From positions 151,428,546 to 151,492,545 of the forward strand of contig OY726560.1 in assembly GCA_963383645.1 (NCBI GenBank): a stretch of DNA of 64,000 nt, read 5' to 3'. A model generated the notes under the pieces. The model did no database searches, had not been told where the DNA came from, and saw only the letters and a program-made list of their open reading frames with translations. Below, piece after piece: positions 20,160 through 31,140 of the stretch; the stretch's first letter is position 1, and each line of letters starts with the position of its first letter. This DNA comes from Muscardinus avellanarius. Its lineage: Eukaryota > Chordata > Mammalia > Rodentia > Gliridae. Made by a program: the position numbers and the translations under genes.

Positions 20160-20265
20160 ATGGATGGATGGATTCATTCATTCGAGTATTTACTGTGAAT
20201 GAGGCACTGGGGACATGGCTTTGAACAGAACAAAGTCTTTTCCTCCTATTCTTTTCCAGCTGACC
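20160..20265 (-). repeat. L2 LINE 3'-end relic
   Basis: The plus strand reads ATTCATTCATTCGAGTATTTACTG.., GGCACTGGGGACATGGC, GAACAGAACAAAGTC, the order of a reversed L2 3' end. A short GGAT run precedes it. Confidence 0.55.
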
Positions 20266-21049
20266 TGGGGGAGGGTGGTGGCCTTCGATTTTAGGGAGGT
20301 GGGTGGGAGGAGGGTGCTGATAGTGTGAGTCCCAGCACTGGCTTCATGGGGGTGTGACTTGCACAGGGGCCTGGACCAAGAAGGGCCCAAACTTGGTTTA
20401 ATGCCTTGCTAGTGCCATCCTGAAGTTTGTGGATACTTTTGTCTTTGAACCTGTGTGTTTTAAGAGAAGTATGATAGGCCAGCGGAGCATGCGTGTGAGC
20501 AGAAAAGAGACCACAGCACACCCCACTGCCGTTGTCCATCTGCACACGGAGTTCATGATGACTCGCAGCCCAGGATTCCAGCGGCACCTGTGGAGTCCCT
20601 CGAGAGGCAGAGGAAGGACAAGGTCGACGCGCTAGGAACGTGTTACACGCGCCCCTGAATGAGGGCTCCTGGAGCTGCACTTCCCGTTCAAACCAGAACT
20701 TGCTTTGAATGCAGAAAATGGCCCGTGTTTGTCCTAAGAGGCCTGGGTGACCAATGGACGCTTTCATCTCTTTTCTAGTCTGGTTACTTTCCTCGGTCAC
20801 TTCACCACGTATGCTGAAAGCAGTGATGGAGAAGGAGAGGGAAAGATAGGGCAGCCAGGGCTCCCTCCACAGCCCTTCGTGAGAAATGGGTAAGAGGGTG
20901 GGTGGAGTGAGCACGTGTGGAGGAACGGCATGGCTGTCACCGACATTCACACTGTTTAGGTCAGAACAATGTTTGTCTGAGGCACCAAATACAAATTGTA
21001 TAATTGTGTTGGCGCCACATACTAGTTGAATAATCTTTTATTTGCATTT
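20266..21049. other. No recognised repeat; long minus-strand frame without motif
   Basis: A 219-codon frame runs at 20291-20950 on the minus strand. It has no domain I recognise, and its start and end are not supported by splice or polyadenylation signals, so it is not called as a gene. The stretch is otherwise unique. Confidence 0.3.
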
Positions 21050-21233
21050 TTTTTCTTTTTTTTGTGGTACTAGGGATAGAACCCAGGGGCATTCTACCTC
21101 TGAGCTATACCCCTAGCCTTATTTTATTCTTTTATTTTAAAGCACGGTCTCACTAAGTTGTTGAGGCTGCCTGCGAACCTCCCATCTCAGCCTCCCACGT
21201 ACTGGGATTACAGGAATCTGCCACCATGCCCTC
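21050..21233 (-). repeat. B1-dID SINE with TSD
   Basis: A reversed dimer (GGTACTAGGGATAGAACCC to AATCTGCCACCATGCCC) lies between TTGCATTT repeats on both sides. Confidence 0.85.
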
Positions 21234-21867
21234 CTTGCATTTATACTCAGTATTATACAATATAAAGTTTAATGGCAAAATTTTTGGTAATGCACTTTCA
21301 ATTTTATTTTATTTTAGTTGTCCACTTAGAATGTCAATAAATAAATGTAAAAACAGAGAATTCTCATGAAAGAAAAAAAAACTATAGAACCTTTAATGGG
21401 ACTTTTTTCTGCTTTTTGATCAAGAGGACCTTTTTTTTTTTTTTCACTGCAAATTACATGGTCTCCCTGAGTCAAAGTTGGTGACTGCGAGGGGGCCCAT
21501 TCCCCTCTCTTCTTTGATGCACCCTGGTTTCTGGATGTTTCTCCCAGCCAATCTGGTGTGGTAGAGATGATGTAAAAAGAGGCAGGCTGGGAGGTAGAAG
21601 CTGAGATGTAGAGGTCTTTAGACTTGAGGTTAAATCCAGTTACTGTAGACACATTGATCACCTGCACGGAGCCTCCTGCTTGTTCTACGAATGGGGCAGA
21701 GGCACCTACCAGGTTTGTGTGGTGTGGAGGTCACCACCATCAGTGTCAGCGTTAGCAGCATGTGGGAAGCACGGGAAGGTTTGGAAGGAAAAGCAAAACA
21801 CTTGTGGGGAGAGGGTCAGGGAGGTTGCGAGGGAAGTTGGCTCACTAATACAGGTTCACTGCTAGCT

Positions 21868-21960
21868 CATGCTTTGGTCTCCCATCTGTAAAATGGGTAT
21901 GTATTGGTGATTCTTATGTGCCTGAGTCACCTGTTCAAGCACTAGCAAGGGCTTGGAGGA
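21868..21960 (-). repeat. Possible MIR relic
   Basis: CTCCCATCTGTAAAATGGGTATG is a hallmark string of the MIR 3' region in reverse. The rest is weak. Confidence 0.4.
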
Positions 21961-23319
21961 GAAGAGGACCGCCATTCCCAGCCCCAAACTATTTTCAGCT
22001 AAAGGGAAGTAGAGTTCAGTTAATAGTGAGCAGGAGATTCAATGTGGATCCATGAAGATTTGACTTATTGGTCTGGCAGTGGCTGCTCCTGTGGTAGGAG
22101 GGGGCAGGCGTGTGCCCTAGAAGTCCTGAGCCTGTCGCCTCAGTCTAACGCCTCTGTCAACGGCCCAGTCTACCCTTACGGGCTTATTCTTGGTGGCACA
22201 CCTTTCTTTTCAGACCAAGAATTACTGTGAAATGAACCCAACTTCGAGTCCTTCCCAAGGCCCTGGTGACACGTTTACATCTTTTTGTGAAATATAATGG
22301 AAAATATGATTTTTCACTGTGGTTGGTTATGAAGTCTTTTTCTTTCCACTTTAACTTCCTAATTGCGAAAAGTCCTAGAGTCCTTACGTCTCGCGGGGCT
22401 TGGGGGTCGGTGCATTTTTGGGATCCAGCTAAAGGGAAGTTGAACTGAGATAATTATTGGAGCTACTTGTGTGGCTTGGGGTTGTTTCTGTGTAGTTATT
22501 TCTAGTCAGCTTGATATAACAGCTGCTTCTAGAATACTCCTACTGCCCCTTGTGTGAGGCCCTGCCTCGGGCCGACAGGTGTGAGAATAAAGGTTATAAC
22601 ACAACCTGAGTGCATCCCATGGTGCTAAAAATCTTTGGCCCTGGAGGAGAAATAAGGCTTAAAATATAGAGTTTATAGAAGTTTTTCAGGCAGAAACTAG
22701 TCTGTGAAAAAATTTTTATTTGTCAAATGTATAAGGTTAGAAGTAGAGGAATCATTTCTTACCACTCTCTCAAAACAGAAGTTCTTTCCTGCCAGGGGTA
22801 TACATTAATGCAAAGCACACAATTATAAACACATCCTAAGAAATTGTTTTGGGGATGGGAGTCATAAGATATAGAATTCATCAGAGCTTTTGTTTTTAGA
22901 GTCCAGATATGTAGCAGTACAGTAAGTGATGAATATGGTTCTGCATGAAGATGTTTACTTATGCATATCCTAAATATTGGGCCATTAGCAAATTCTCGAG
23001 CTGAGCAAAGATTTTTACAGTTTAGCATAATAAAAATAATTTGATTCAACTGTGCCAGGGGAAGGACTGAATTCTTTTTCTGTTCTCTGTGTAGAAAGTG
23101 ATAAAAAATAATTGTCTCATGAAAAGGTGAACGAAGACTATGCAGCCAGCGATGGAGAAAAACATGGTGGTAGATGTCTGGCAGGCAGCTAATTAATAAA
23201 AACTGTGGTTTTATAAATGGGTTTTAAAAGTGGGTTCTGGAAGTTTTCCAGCTTTAAAAAAATCTGTGATTTGTTACTTACTTTCTCATTCTAAATATCC
23301 AGTTTTACACCCAATTTTG
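21961..23319. other. No recognised gene or repeat
   Basis: About 1.35 kb of unique-looking, moderately AT-rich DNA. The longest frame (96 codons, minus, 22759-23049) lacks recognisable motifs. Confidence 0.35.
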
Positions 23320-23680
23320 CTTTTGCACATTTTTTATCATGGTAAAAAATATACCATTAGAATAAACCCTCAACAATTTTTTAAGTACACAGCAGAGCTT
23401 TGCTAACTCTGTGCACATTGTTATACAGTATATTTGCATTAAAATTGTTTATCTTAAAGAAGGTCCCCGAACTATATAAATGTCAGAGCCCATAAACCCA
23501 AATTTTGCTCTGTCCCAAGACTGTTTCCCATTGTGGCACTTACACGCCAACTATTTCTTCATTTCTTGTATTCATAACAGCTACACTGAGATATAAATTG
23601 TATGCCATAAAGTTCACTCTTTAAAAGTACACAACGCTCTTTAGTATTTTTACGAAGTTGTGTAAAGAGACTATATTTCT
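23320..23680 (-). repeat. Old L1M-type 3' fragments
   Basis: Two blocks, about 23330-23450 and 23575-23680, carry reversed L1M 3'UTR strings such as ACTGAGATATAAATTGTATGCCATAAAGTTCACTCTTTAAAAGTACAC (given here only as a landmark, 23585-23632). Divergence is high. Confidence 0.5.
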
Positions 23681-23763
23681 AGTATTCATGCCCCAGGGCC
23701 CTTTCTGCTTGAATCAGAGCTGGTCCCAAGGCTCATTTGTAATTAGCAGAAAGGACGCTTCAA

Positions 23764-23960
23764 GCTAGATGTGGTAGTGCATGCCTATCATCCCAGTACT
23801 TGGGAGGCTGAGACAGGAGCATTGCAGGTTCGATGCTAGCCTCAGCAGCTTAGTGCAACCTTAAGCCATTTAGTAAGATTTTGTTTTTTTAAAAAAAGGG
23901 CTGGACATATAGCTTGGAGGTAGAATGCTGCTGGGTTCAATCCCCAGTATATAAAAAAAA
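23764..23960 (+). repeat. B1-dID SINE
   Basis: A diverged dimer (AGCTAGATGTGGTAGTGCATG to TCAATCCCCAGTAT) with A-rich linker and tail. Confidence 0.85.
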
Positions 23961-24063
23961 AGAATAAAAAATGGTGCCACATTACTTGTGAGACTATCAA
24001 AAGGCCTTGAAACTTCTGCCTTTGTTTCTCCAAATTCTTTTCCAGAGAGAAGCCAGCTAGAGT

Positions 24064-24441
24064 GTGTTAAACAGTGTCCCTCAAAAATTCATGTCTACCC
24101 CACACCTCAGAACATATCTTTACTTGGGAATAGGGTCTTTGTAGATGTAAGAAGTTACCAAAATGCAATCATTTGGGACTTGGAGTGGGTCCTCAATCTA
24201 ATGACGGGTGTCCCTATAAAAGGGGAGCGCACTGAGAGAAGGCCTCGAGAAGAGGGAATCACGTTGGAGGGATGTGTCTTCAAGCCAAGGATGACAAGGC
24301 TCTCTGGCAGCCACCCAGGGGAACCATCCCACCCCCACTTCAATGTTCGACTTTTGTCCTCCTGAACTGTGAGAGAGGGACCCTCTGCTATCTGAGCCAC
24401 CACTTTGTGGTAGCTGGTTATGGAGCCCAGGGAAGCTCAGA
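24064..24441 (+). repeat. MLT1-type (ERVL-MaLR) solo LTR
   Basis: TGTTAAACAGTGTCCCTCAAAAATTCATGTC opens the element. GGGTCTTTGTAGATGTAAG, GGGTGTCCCTATAAAAGG, a CTCCTGAACTGTGAGAG block and a GAGCCACCACTTTGTGGTAG tail follow in the known MLT1 order, closing near GCTCAGACA. Confidence 0.8.
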
Positions 24442-24555
24442 CACTAGCCATCCTCGGCAACCTTGAGACCGCAGTGCTCTGAAGAAGTTACAGCTGGCTC
24501 TGTGCGGAGGGAGAGGTGCCTGGGCAGTCGCCAGCCCTGTGAGTGGAAGGCTCCC

Positions 24556-25239
24556 TCTTTTTCTTTATTAATATCATTTTCAATAAATACATTATGATTA
24601 TACACAACAGTGGGGTTTGTTGTTATATGTTTGTACATGCTCATAATGTAAGGTGGTCACTTTCCTTGCCCAGTGCCTTCTCTTTCCCTGCTCCCTCCCT
24701 CCGCTGCTTCCTCCCTTTACTCTACTGGTCTCCCTTCTATTTTTATACAATTTCCCCCTGCCTTCCTGCTTTTCATTCTAGGTTCCATGTATAAGAGAAA
24801 ACACATGACCAACTGTCAACTTTCAGAGTCTGGCTTATTTCACTTAACACGATGTTCTCCAGTTTCACCCATTTTCCTACAATTTCATTTTTCCTTATGG
24901 CTGAATCAAATTCCATTGTGTATATCGACCGTATTTTCTTTATCTGTTCATCTGTTGATGGACACCTAGGCTGGTTCCACACATAACCTGGCTATCGTGC
25001 ATTGTGCTGTGATAAACATGGGTCTGCATGTATCACTCTAAGTATGCTGATTTTAATTTTCCTGGATAAATTCTGAGAACTTGTATAGCTGGGCCATGTG
25101 ATGGTTCCTTTCCTAGTTCTTTAAGAAATTCCATACTTATTTCCATGGTGGTTGTACTCATTTATAACCCCACCAATAGTATATACATGTTCCCTTTTCT
25201 TACATCCTTGTGAACATTTGTTATCATTGTATTTATATT
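24556..25239 (-). repeat. 5'-truncated rodent L1 (3'UTR and ORF2 C-terminus)
   Basis: Reversed L1 3' end. A broken frame at 24773-24982 reads the ORF2 C-terminal signature (MWNQPRCPSTDE..., YTMEF.SAI). It adjoins a SINE and a second L1 3' end on its right. Confidence 0.85.
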
Positions 25240-25432
25240 TTTTTTTGTATTGAGGATTGTACCCAGGGGCAATCTATATCCCTGAGCTACACCCCTAGTC
25301 TTTTGTTTGAAACAGGGTCTTGCTAAGTTGCCGAGGGTCTTGTTCAGTGGTTGAGGCTGGCCTTAAACCTGCAATCCTTCAGCTTCAGCCTCCTAAGTTA
25401 TGGAATTACAGGTGTGCACCACCACACCTAGC
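25240..25432 (-). repeat. B1-dID SINE with TSD
   Basis: A reversed dimer (TTTGTATTGAGGATTGTACCC to GTGCACCACCACACCTAGC) with TATTTATATT at both edges, inserted at the junction of two L1 3' ends. Confidence 0.85.
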
Positions 25433-25440
25433 TATTATTT

Positions 25441-26420
25441 ATATTCTTCAGTATTTTTGTTGGTGCATTGGACTTGTACATGATAGTGAGATTCACAGTA
25501 ATATACCCGTATATGCTCATAACATTTGGTCTCTTTCCTTCCTTCTACCTTTCCTTTTCCTTCCCTTCCTCCTCCCCTTCTACTATTCTACTGGTCTCAT
25601 AATTTTCACGAGTTTTTTCTTTCCTTTTCCCCTCTATCTTCCCTATATGAGAGATGACGTCAGTGATGACTTGGTTTCCTGAGTCTGGCTGATCTTATGT
25701 AGCATTAGCATGAGGTACCATCCATTTTCCTGCAAATGATATCATTTTGTTCTTTTTTATGGCGGAGTAAAACTCCATGTGTGTTCAAACCGCTTTTTTG
25801 TTATCTATATTTGTCTGTTGATGGATATTTGTTTCCATAGCTCGACTATTGTGAAATGTGCTACTATAAATATGGGTATGCCTATGTTGCTACAGTATTT
25901 TGCATATGTTGCTATAGTATTTTGACTTTAATTCTTTTGGAAAGATACTAAAGAGTTATACATCTGGGTCATTTGGAGGTTTCATTTTTAGCCATTTAAG
26001 GAACCTCCATACTGACTGTATTAATTTACAATCCCACTCAGCATTCCTTTTCCTCCAAATCCTTGCCAGTGTTGATTATTGTTTGTATTTTTGATGACTG
26101 CCATTCTGACCGGAGTGAAATGAAATCTCGGTGTAGTTTTGATTTGGATTTCCCAAATGCTAAAGATATTGAACATTTGCCGGGCGTGGTGGCGCACGCT
26201 TGTAATCCCCGCGCTTGGGAGGCGGAGACAGGAGGATCGCGCAGGTTCGAAGCCAGCCGCGCTGGCGTAAGAGACCCTGTTTCAAAAATATAAAATAGGT
26301 CTGGGAGCGTAGCCCGGAGGAAGAAGGGCTTCCAGGAACCCCAGTACCACCAAAAAAAAAAAAAAAAAGATATTGAACATTTTTTTCATGCATTTACTGG
26401 CAATTTGTATTTGGAAGAAG
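25441..26420 (-). repeat. Second 5'-truncated rodent L1
   Basis: GTTGGTGCATTGGACTTGTAC opens the reversed 3'UTR. The ORF2 3' part follows (ATGGCGGAGTAAAACTCCAT, CTGTTGATGGATATTTG, ACATCTGGGTCATTTGG), continuing across the SINE at 26179-26365 to about 26420. The frame is broken throughout. Confidence 0.85.
26179..26365 (+). repeat. Young B1-dID SINE with 17-bp TSD
   Basis: A complete CpG-rich dimer is flanked by the perfect duplication AAAGATATTGAACATTT (26162-26178 and 26366-26382). It is inserted in the L1 and is almost identical to the copy at 6832-7047. Confidence 0.95.
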
Positions 26421-29400
26421 TAATCTTGAACATTGTACAAGCTGGTAAGCACCATCTAACTCTGTCCCCAGCCAATATCTGGTCAAAATGCTGTGAAAGA
26501 CTTCAAGTGGGAACAGCTCAGCTGGGTCCAGGCGACGCACAGAGCCATGACGGAGAGTAGTCGTGATGCTTTTAAGCCATGGGTGCTGTTGTGGTTTGTT
26601 GCAAATCACGGTCTTGCTGAAAGACCTTTTCCTGACTTTAGCCTCCTGGTATTGGGGCCCATCATCCTTTTCACGAGAGTCAGCTCCCAGCCCTGTGCTA
26701 CCCTGGAGTTTAGGCGAACAACCTTCTGTAGCTCTTCATACACTTGGAATACTAGCTCTGCTCATCGGTGGGTCTGCACGCTGACGGCGGTGGTAAATCT
26801 TAAGAGGCAGAACTCTTTCTAAGCTTCATGACAATACAGTCAGGATGATATGTAAGGCAAATGTGGAGCAGACACCATTAAAAACAAGACGGGCTCCCTC
26901 TGGGAGGACTCTGAATTTTAAAGGAGGTGGTGGGTATTAATGGGGAGAGGGGAGCTAGAAGGGCACTTTGGAATGGATTTCTCCATTCTGACATTAATTC
27001 ATTTGCTTAAGGAACAGACTAAAGGGAAGCCACGGGACTCATGCACCCTCCAAGAAGATAGGCTGCAGGAAGCTCTCTGTGAACTGGTTCCTCTTTGTGT
27101 CATGTGACCTATTTCCCTGGCTACTACTGACAAGACCAGGATCTCTGATAAGGGCTCAACCTGAGCTTCCTGACTCTTAAAGGTTCACAGATGGCTTTTA
27201 GTATATGCAAGGAAACTCTCTAAAACTGTGTGTAAAATTTTCTACTGGCCTTCATGTATTTTCAGGGAAGTCTCTCCATAACTTTTATCACATAAAAGAG
27301 GTAGAGCCTTGACCACAAATGATAAGAACCATGGTTTAAGGGAAAGGAGATTTATAATGTACTTTTATAAAAATGGCATTATAATCACAATACTCCTCAG
27401 AACACAAGCAAAAAAGATGCTCATTAAGCAGGTTAGAGGGGTTTGGGTGGTGGAGGAGAGAAAAATGGGGGTCTGGTTTGTAGGTAGAAAAGACAAGAGC
27501 CACAGATAGGCCAGCGATGATCTTTCCAGTGACCTTGCTCATGAGTTCCGGTCCACAGAGTTCTCCTGGTTGGTAGATGACCAGCTGACAAGTCACATTC
27601 CTTCTACAGGGAGCCTTCAGTGTGAGGCACCGGGAGTGACATAAACCGAGATAATCGTGGGTTGAGAGCTGAGCATGGTGGATCCCTGGGGAGCAGGAGC
27701 AGATGCCTGCTTCTGGGGAGGTGACAAGATGGATGGGCCCCCAGAGCTGTTTTGGGGCCAACGCAGCCACTCGAGCTATGCAGAGGAGAATATGCCTCAG
27801 TGTGCCTCCTTTGATGAGGTCTCACTGCAGAGCAGCTCCTGGGACTTTCATCCTAGGTTATTCAAAGAAAAAGCAGCACAAATAACCCCAAAGTGTGAGG
27901 AGACCATGAGCCTGCAGGTGCAAGAAAAACCCTTCGGCCTCAGGAAGCCAAATGCCCCAGGGTGGGAACTTGGCCTGTTTCTGTGTCCCTGAACCCAGCT
28001 GCTTCTCCAGGTGGGCAAGTCATGAGCCCTTGTTTGCGCTTACTGGGCTAATGTGGCTGGTTAAAATGCATCAGGCTGAGTGGCTGTGGGAATAATAGTC
28101 TTTCCCCAGGTCCCCCGAGCAGCACATCGGCTCCCTGTTGGCAGGAGGTCTGGGGAGCTCAGCCAACATCTGGACAATGCTTGAAAATGGGCTTGAGTCA
28201 GAACTAAAGCTTGGCCATTACAAGAGCCGCGTTCTGTGTGGAGGGACGGGGGCTCATTACAGGAGCTTCATGCCCTGCTGGCTCTTAACTGATTTGGAAG
28301 GAGAGGAGACATATTTTGCCCACGTAAATTATATATCAGATTCACGACAAAGTGCTTGTTTCAAGGCTCAGTGGAACACTGTGGTTCTTGCCTGTGGCGG
28401 CCCCCTGGGGCACAAGCTGCCATTTAAGCATTCTTAATTAGCGGTGTGCTATGGTGCGGTTTGTTATGAGCCTTCCTGGTTCCTGGGGTGAGTCCGTGCT
28501 CTGTAACACTTGCAAGTCACAACAGTTCTTGATTTTGTTTTTCAAGTTGAGGAGCCGTTTAAGCCTCTGAAATGTATTTTGTCAAGAGCAGAAACACACA
28601 GCGGACCTCAGTTTAGTCGAGAGAAGATAGGGTCATTAACGTCATTTTATAATAGTCAGACAATCGAGTCCCATTGAAATGTGGGAGGATCTCATGGTGC
28701 AAGCCCCCAACCAGGGAGAAAGGAGGAAGCTGCCTTGGGCTTAGCTGGTCTGAGGCTTGGTGTTTGCTTTCCAGTTCTGTGTCCTAGGGTATAAACGTGT
28801 ATTGCATGGTCCTTGGCATTTGTTGCAGGGTTAATGCATGTTGGTTGCTATTATTAATTTATAAAGTACTCGGTGCAGTGTCTGGGGCAGGGTGGCATTA
28901 AACAGTGCTTGTCATTCCTCATATTGCACCTCTGACAGTTGACTCTCCAGCCTTCATCTCACCTAGGGAGTCACTGGCTGAGGGGTGAATTCTTCAATCT
29001 TCAGAGACTTCTAGGTGGTCAGTCGATTCTCTTTACCTAATATGATGGGAACTTCACATTTCCTCAAGGCAGCAGATTCCTTCCTTTGGCAGATCTGATA
29101 AGGTAAACTCCATCATGAGGTGTGTTCTTGTTCCTGCTCTGATGAAGAATCAGCACATGTTTATTCACTTTGTAGAAAATACCAGTAGAGGGTACAAAAC
29201 AGTTTTGTAACATTGAAATTGAGCTGGGGAATCCTGAAGGAGGTAAACACTAGTCAAGGTATTAGAAAAAGCTGTTTTAATCAGCCTAATAAATCGGCAC
29301 CTTTGGGTGAGTCTGCCGGCTGTGGGGGAAGGGATCGATGAGCCACACGTGGTCCTCAGAGTCGCCCAGTACTCCCGGTTGGTTGGCAGAGTCACATGGC

Positions 29401-29503
29401 AGCACAGAAGTATGGATGTTTTAAGGGGATGGGGCTAGCAGTGTAGGAATGCTGATTCTCTCGTAATATCTAGTCTCACGATGCCTGGAGTATGTCTTGT
29501 TGT
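26421..29503. other. 3 kb of repeat-poor unique DNA
   Basis: This is the longest repeat-free stretch. Frames such as 27675-27992 (105 codons) and 27336-27770 reversed (144 codons) overlap on opposite strands and show no domain. The part 28290-28640 (AAATTATATATCAGATTCACG, CATTTAAGCATTCTTAATTAGC) looks like conserved noncoding DNA by composition; this cannot be shown without alignment. Confidence 0.35.
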
Positions 29504-29982
29504 TGTGGGGAATAGGTTGGGGGGGGGAAGGTGTGTGAGGTGAAATAATCCCCCCCCCACCACCAGACACACAGAGACAAACAGAAAAACCGTGGATTCT
29601 TGTCCTAAGCTAAGAATAAGTATTCATCGCTTGGACAGCTGCTGCAGATTTAAAGAAGTTTATTAAAAAGATAGAAATATAGAGATAGTTACAGCCCTGT
29701 GTCGGAGCATGGCACAGGGGGGCAATTCGAACGAAAATGCCAACGAACTCCAGTTTACTGAATTTTTATCCTGTCTAAGTCCAGCAGGTCCCTTTGATTT
29801 TTGGAGATCATGTTACACCTTATCGCCAGCCCCGGCTCTGCTTCTGTTATCTCTCCAACTGGGTTTATGGCCTGAAAGGGGGAGACATCTCTGTCTCCAA
29901 ACACAGGCCCAGATTTATGGCCTGAGAGGGAGGCATCTCTGTCTTCAAACACAGGCTTTTACATTTCGTCTTTTCCCCTACA
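29504..29982 (-). repeat. Endogenous retrovirus solo LTR with duplicated U3 block
   Basis: In its own orientation the segment starts TGTAGGGGAAAAG (29982) and ends TTCCCCACA (29504), so TGT..ACA inverted ends. U3 has a ~50-bp tandem repeat (29864-29913, 29914-29961). A GATAAAAATT TATA-like box lies near 29762-29771, and AATAAA lies at 29659-29664 reversed. A G9/C9 pair (29519-29527, 29550-29558) sits near its 3' end. No clean target duplication was found; the flanks ATGTGT and TGTTGT are only similar. The ERV class is unresolved, and no internal genes adjoin. Confidence 0.7.
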
Positions 29983-30496
29983 ATGTGTTAAATTGTTCTT
30001 AGGAATGCAAGGACATGTTGGCTAACCCTGGCTTTCTTAGTAAAGACGATATGTTTCAAGGTTGGACATCTTTCCCAGGACTGATACATTAATACTTTTT
30101 AAACTCTCTTCCCAATACCAGTACATTGTGATGTTTGGCATCTCAAGGCACCCAGATTCTCACAGTAGTTCCGCCTTCTGTCCCCACTGCAGGGTCTCGT
30201 GGGGAAAGGAAGGGGCCCGACCTATCAAGTTTAACCTATGTTCTTTGACCTTAAGGCAGAGCAATGAAATACACTCACAGGAAGAGAAATGGGAATGGAC
30301 AGCAGTATCTGACACAGGAGAAACCATGGGGCCCGTGTCCTGTATCCTGAGTCACAGGGATTGGGAGGGTGTAGAAGGCAGGAAGTTGTTTTTCTAGGTG
30401 AGATCTGTATATCCAGGAACTTAGGCTCCTGGGTCAGTGTAGGAATATTAAGAGGACTTTAAAAAAAATTATGTATGTGTGTGTGTCTGTTTGGAG
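29983..30496. other. No recognised gene or repeat
   Basis: Unique-looking DNA. A 111-codon frame at 30062-30397 has no recognised motif. It could be ERV-flanking or old internal sequence, but nothing shows this. Confidence 0.3.
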
Positions 30497-30682
30497 GGGT
30501 GTAATTGGTATAGAACCCAGGGGCATTCTGCTTCTGAGCTATACCCTTGGCCCTTTTTTATTTTTTATTTTGAAACAGGGCCTCACTAAATTGCTAAGGC
30601 TGTCCTTATCCTTAAACCTGTGATCCTCCTGTCTCAGCTTCCCAAGTACTGGGATTACAAGGATGTAACACCCATGGCTGGC
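30497..30682 (-). repeat. B1-dID SINE
   Basis: A reversed dimer (TTGGTATAGAACCCAGGGGC to ACAAGGATGTAACACCCATGGC). Confidence 0.85.
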
Positions 30683-30867
30683 AGGAAAACTATTTTCATC
30701 TCATACTATTAACTAAGGATACTATTATCTAAGGATAATGACTGTGGCATATCTTAGCCTAGGGTTTCTAGAAAACAAGCAAAGCTTATATGCTGAGGCA
30801 GGAGCTGGTGAGCTTTGCTCTGTGTCAGTCAATTCAGTGCAGAAACCAACAACTCAATGATTTAAAT

Positions 30868-31140
30868 CAAGCATTGACAAACTACTGCTGGCCAAATCCA
30901 ACCTACTGTCTGTTTTGTGTGATCCATGAGCTTGTAATGGTTTTTCCATTTTTGAGTGGCTGGAAAAACTCAGACTAAGAATAGGATTTTGTAACATGTG
31001 AATATGGTATCAATTTCAAACGTTGATGTCCATAAACAGAGCTTTACTGGAATGCAGTCATGCCCACTCCTTCAGTGACTGTCTGTGGCTGCTTTTGGGC
31101 TGCTTTGGCAGACCCAAGTAGATGCGACAGAGACAGTGTA
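30868..31140 (+). repeat. hAT-type DNA transposon relic (GGCAAACTA family)
   Basis: Order of motifs: GACAAACTACTGCTGGCCAAATCC, then AACAGAGCTTTACTGGAATGCAGTCATGCCCA, GTCTGTGGCTGCTTT, GCGACAGAGACAGTGTAGC and TGGCTCCTTTACAGAGAAGA (landmarks only). This matches a common mammalian nonautonomous element whose ends read GGTCGGCAAACT. The assignment to hAT is from memory and is uncertain. Confidence 0.55.

Noticed and set aside
20291..20950. 219-codon minus-strand frame as a gene
   Set aside because: No motif, no conserved start context, and codon content looks random. It would need transcript evidence.
27675..27992. 105-codon frame as a host exon or small gene
   Set aside because: An opposite-strand frame of similar length overlaps it. 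There is no recognisable domain and no supporting splice or polyadenylation context.
29504..29982. Proviral genes next to the LTR
   Set aside because: Neither flank contains recognisable gag, pol or env sequence, so it is treated as a solo LTR.
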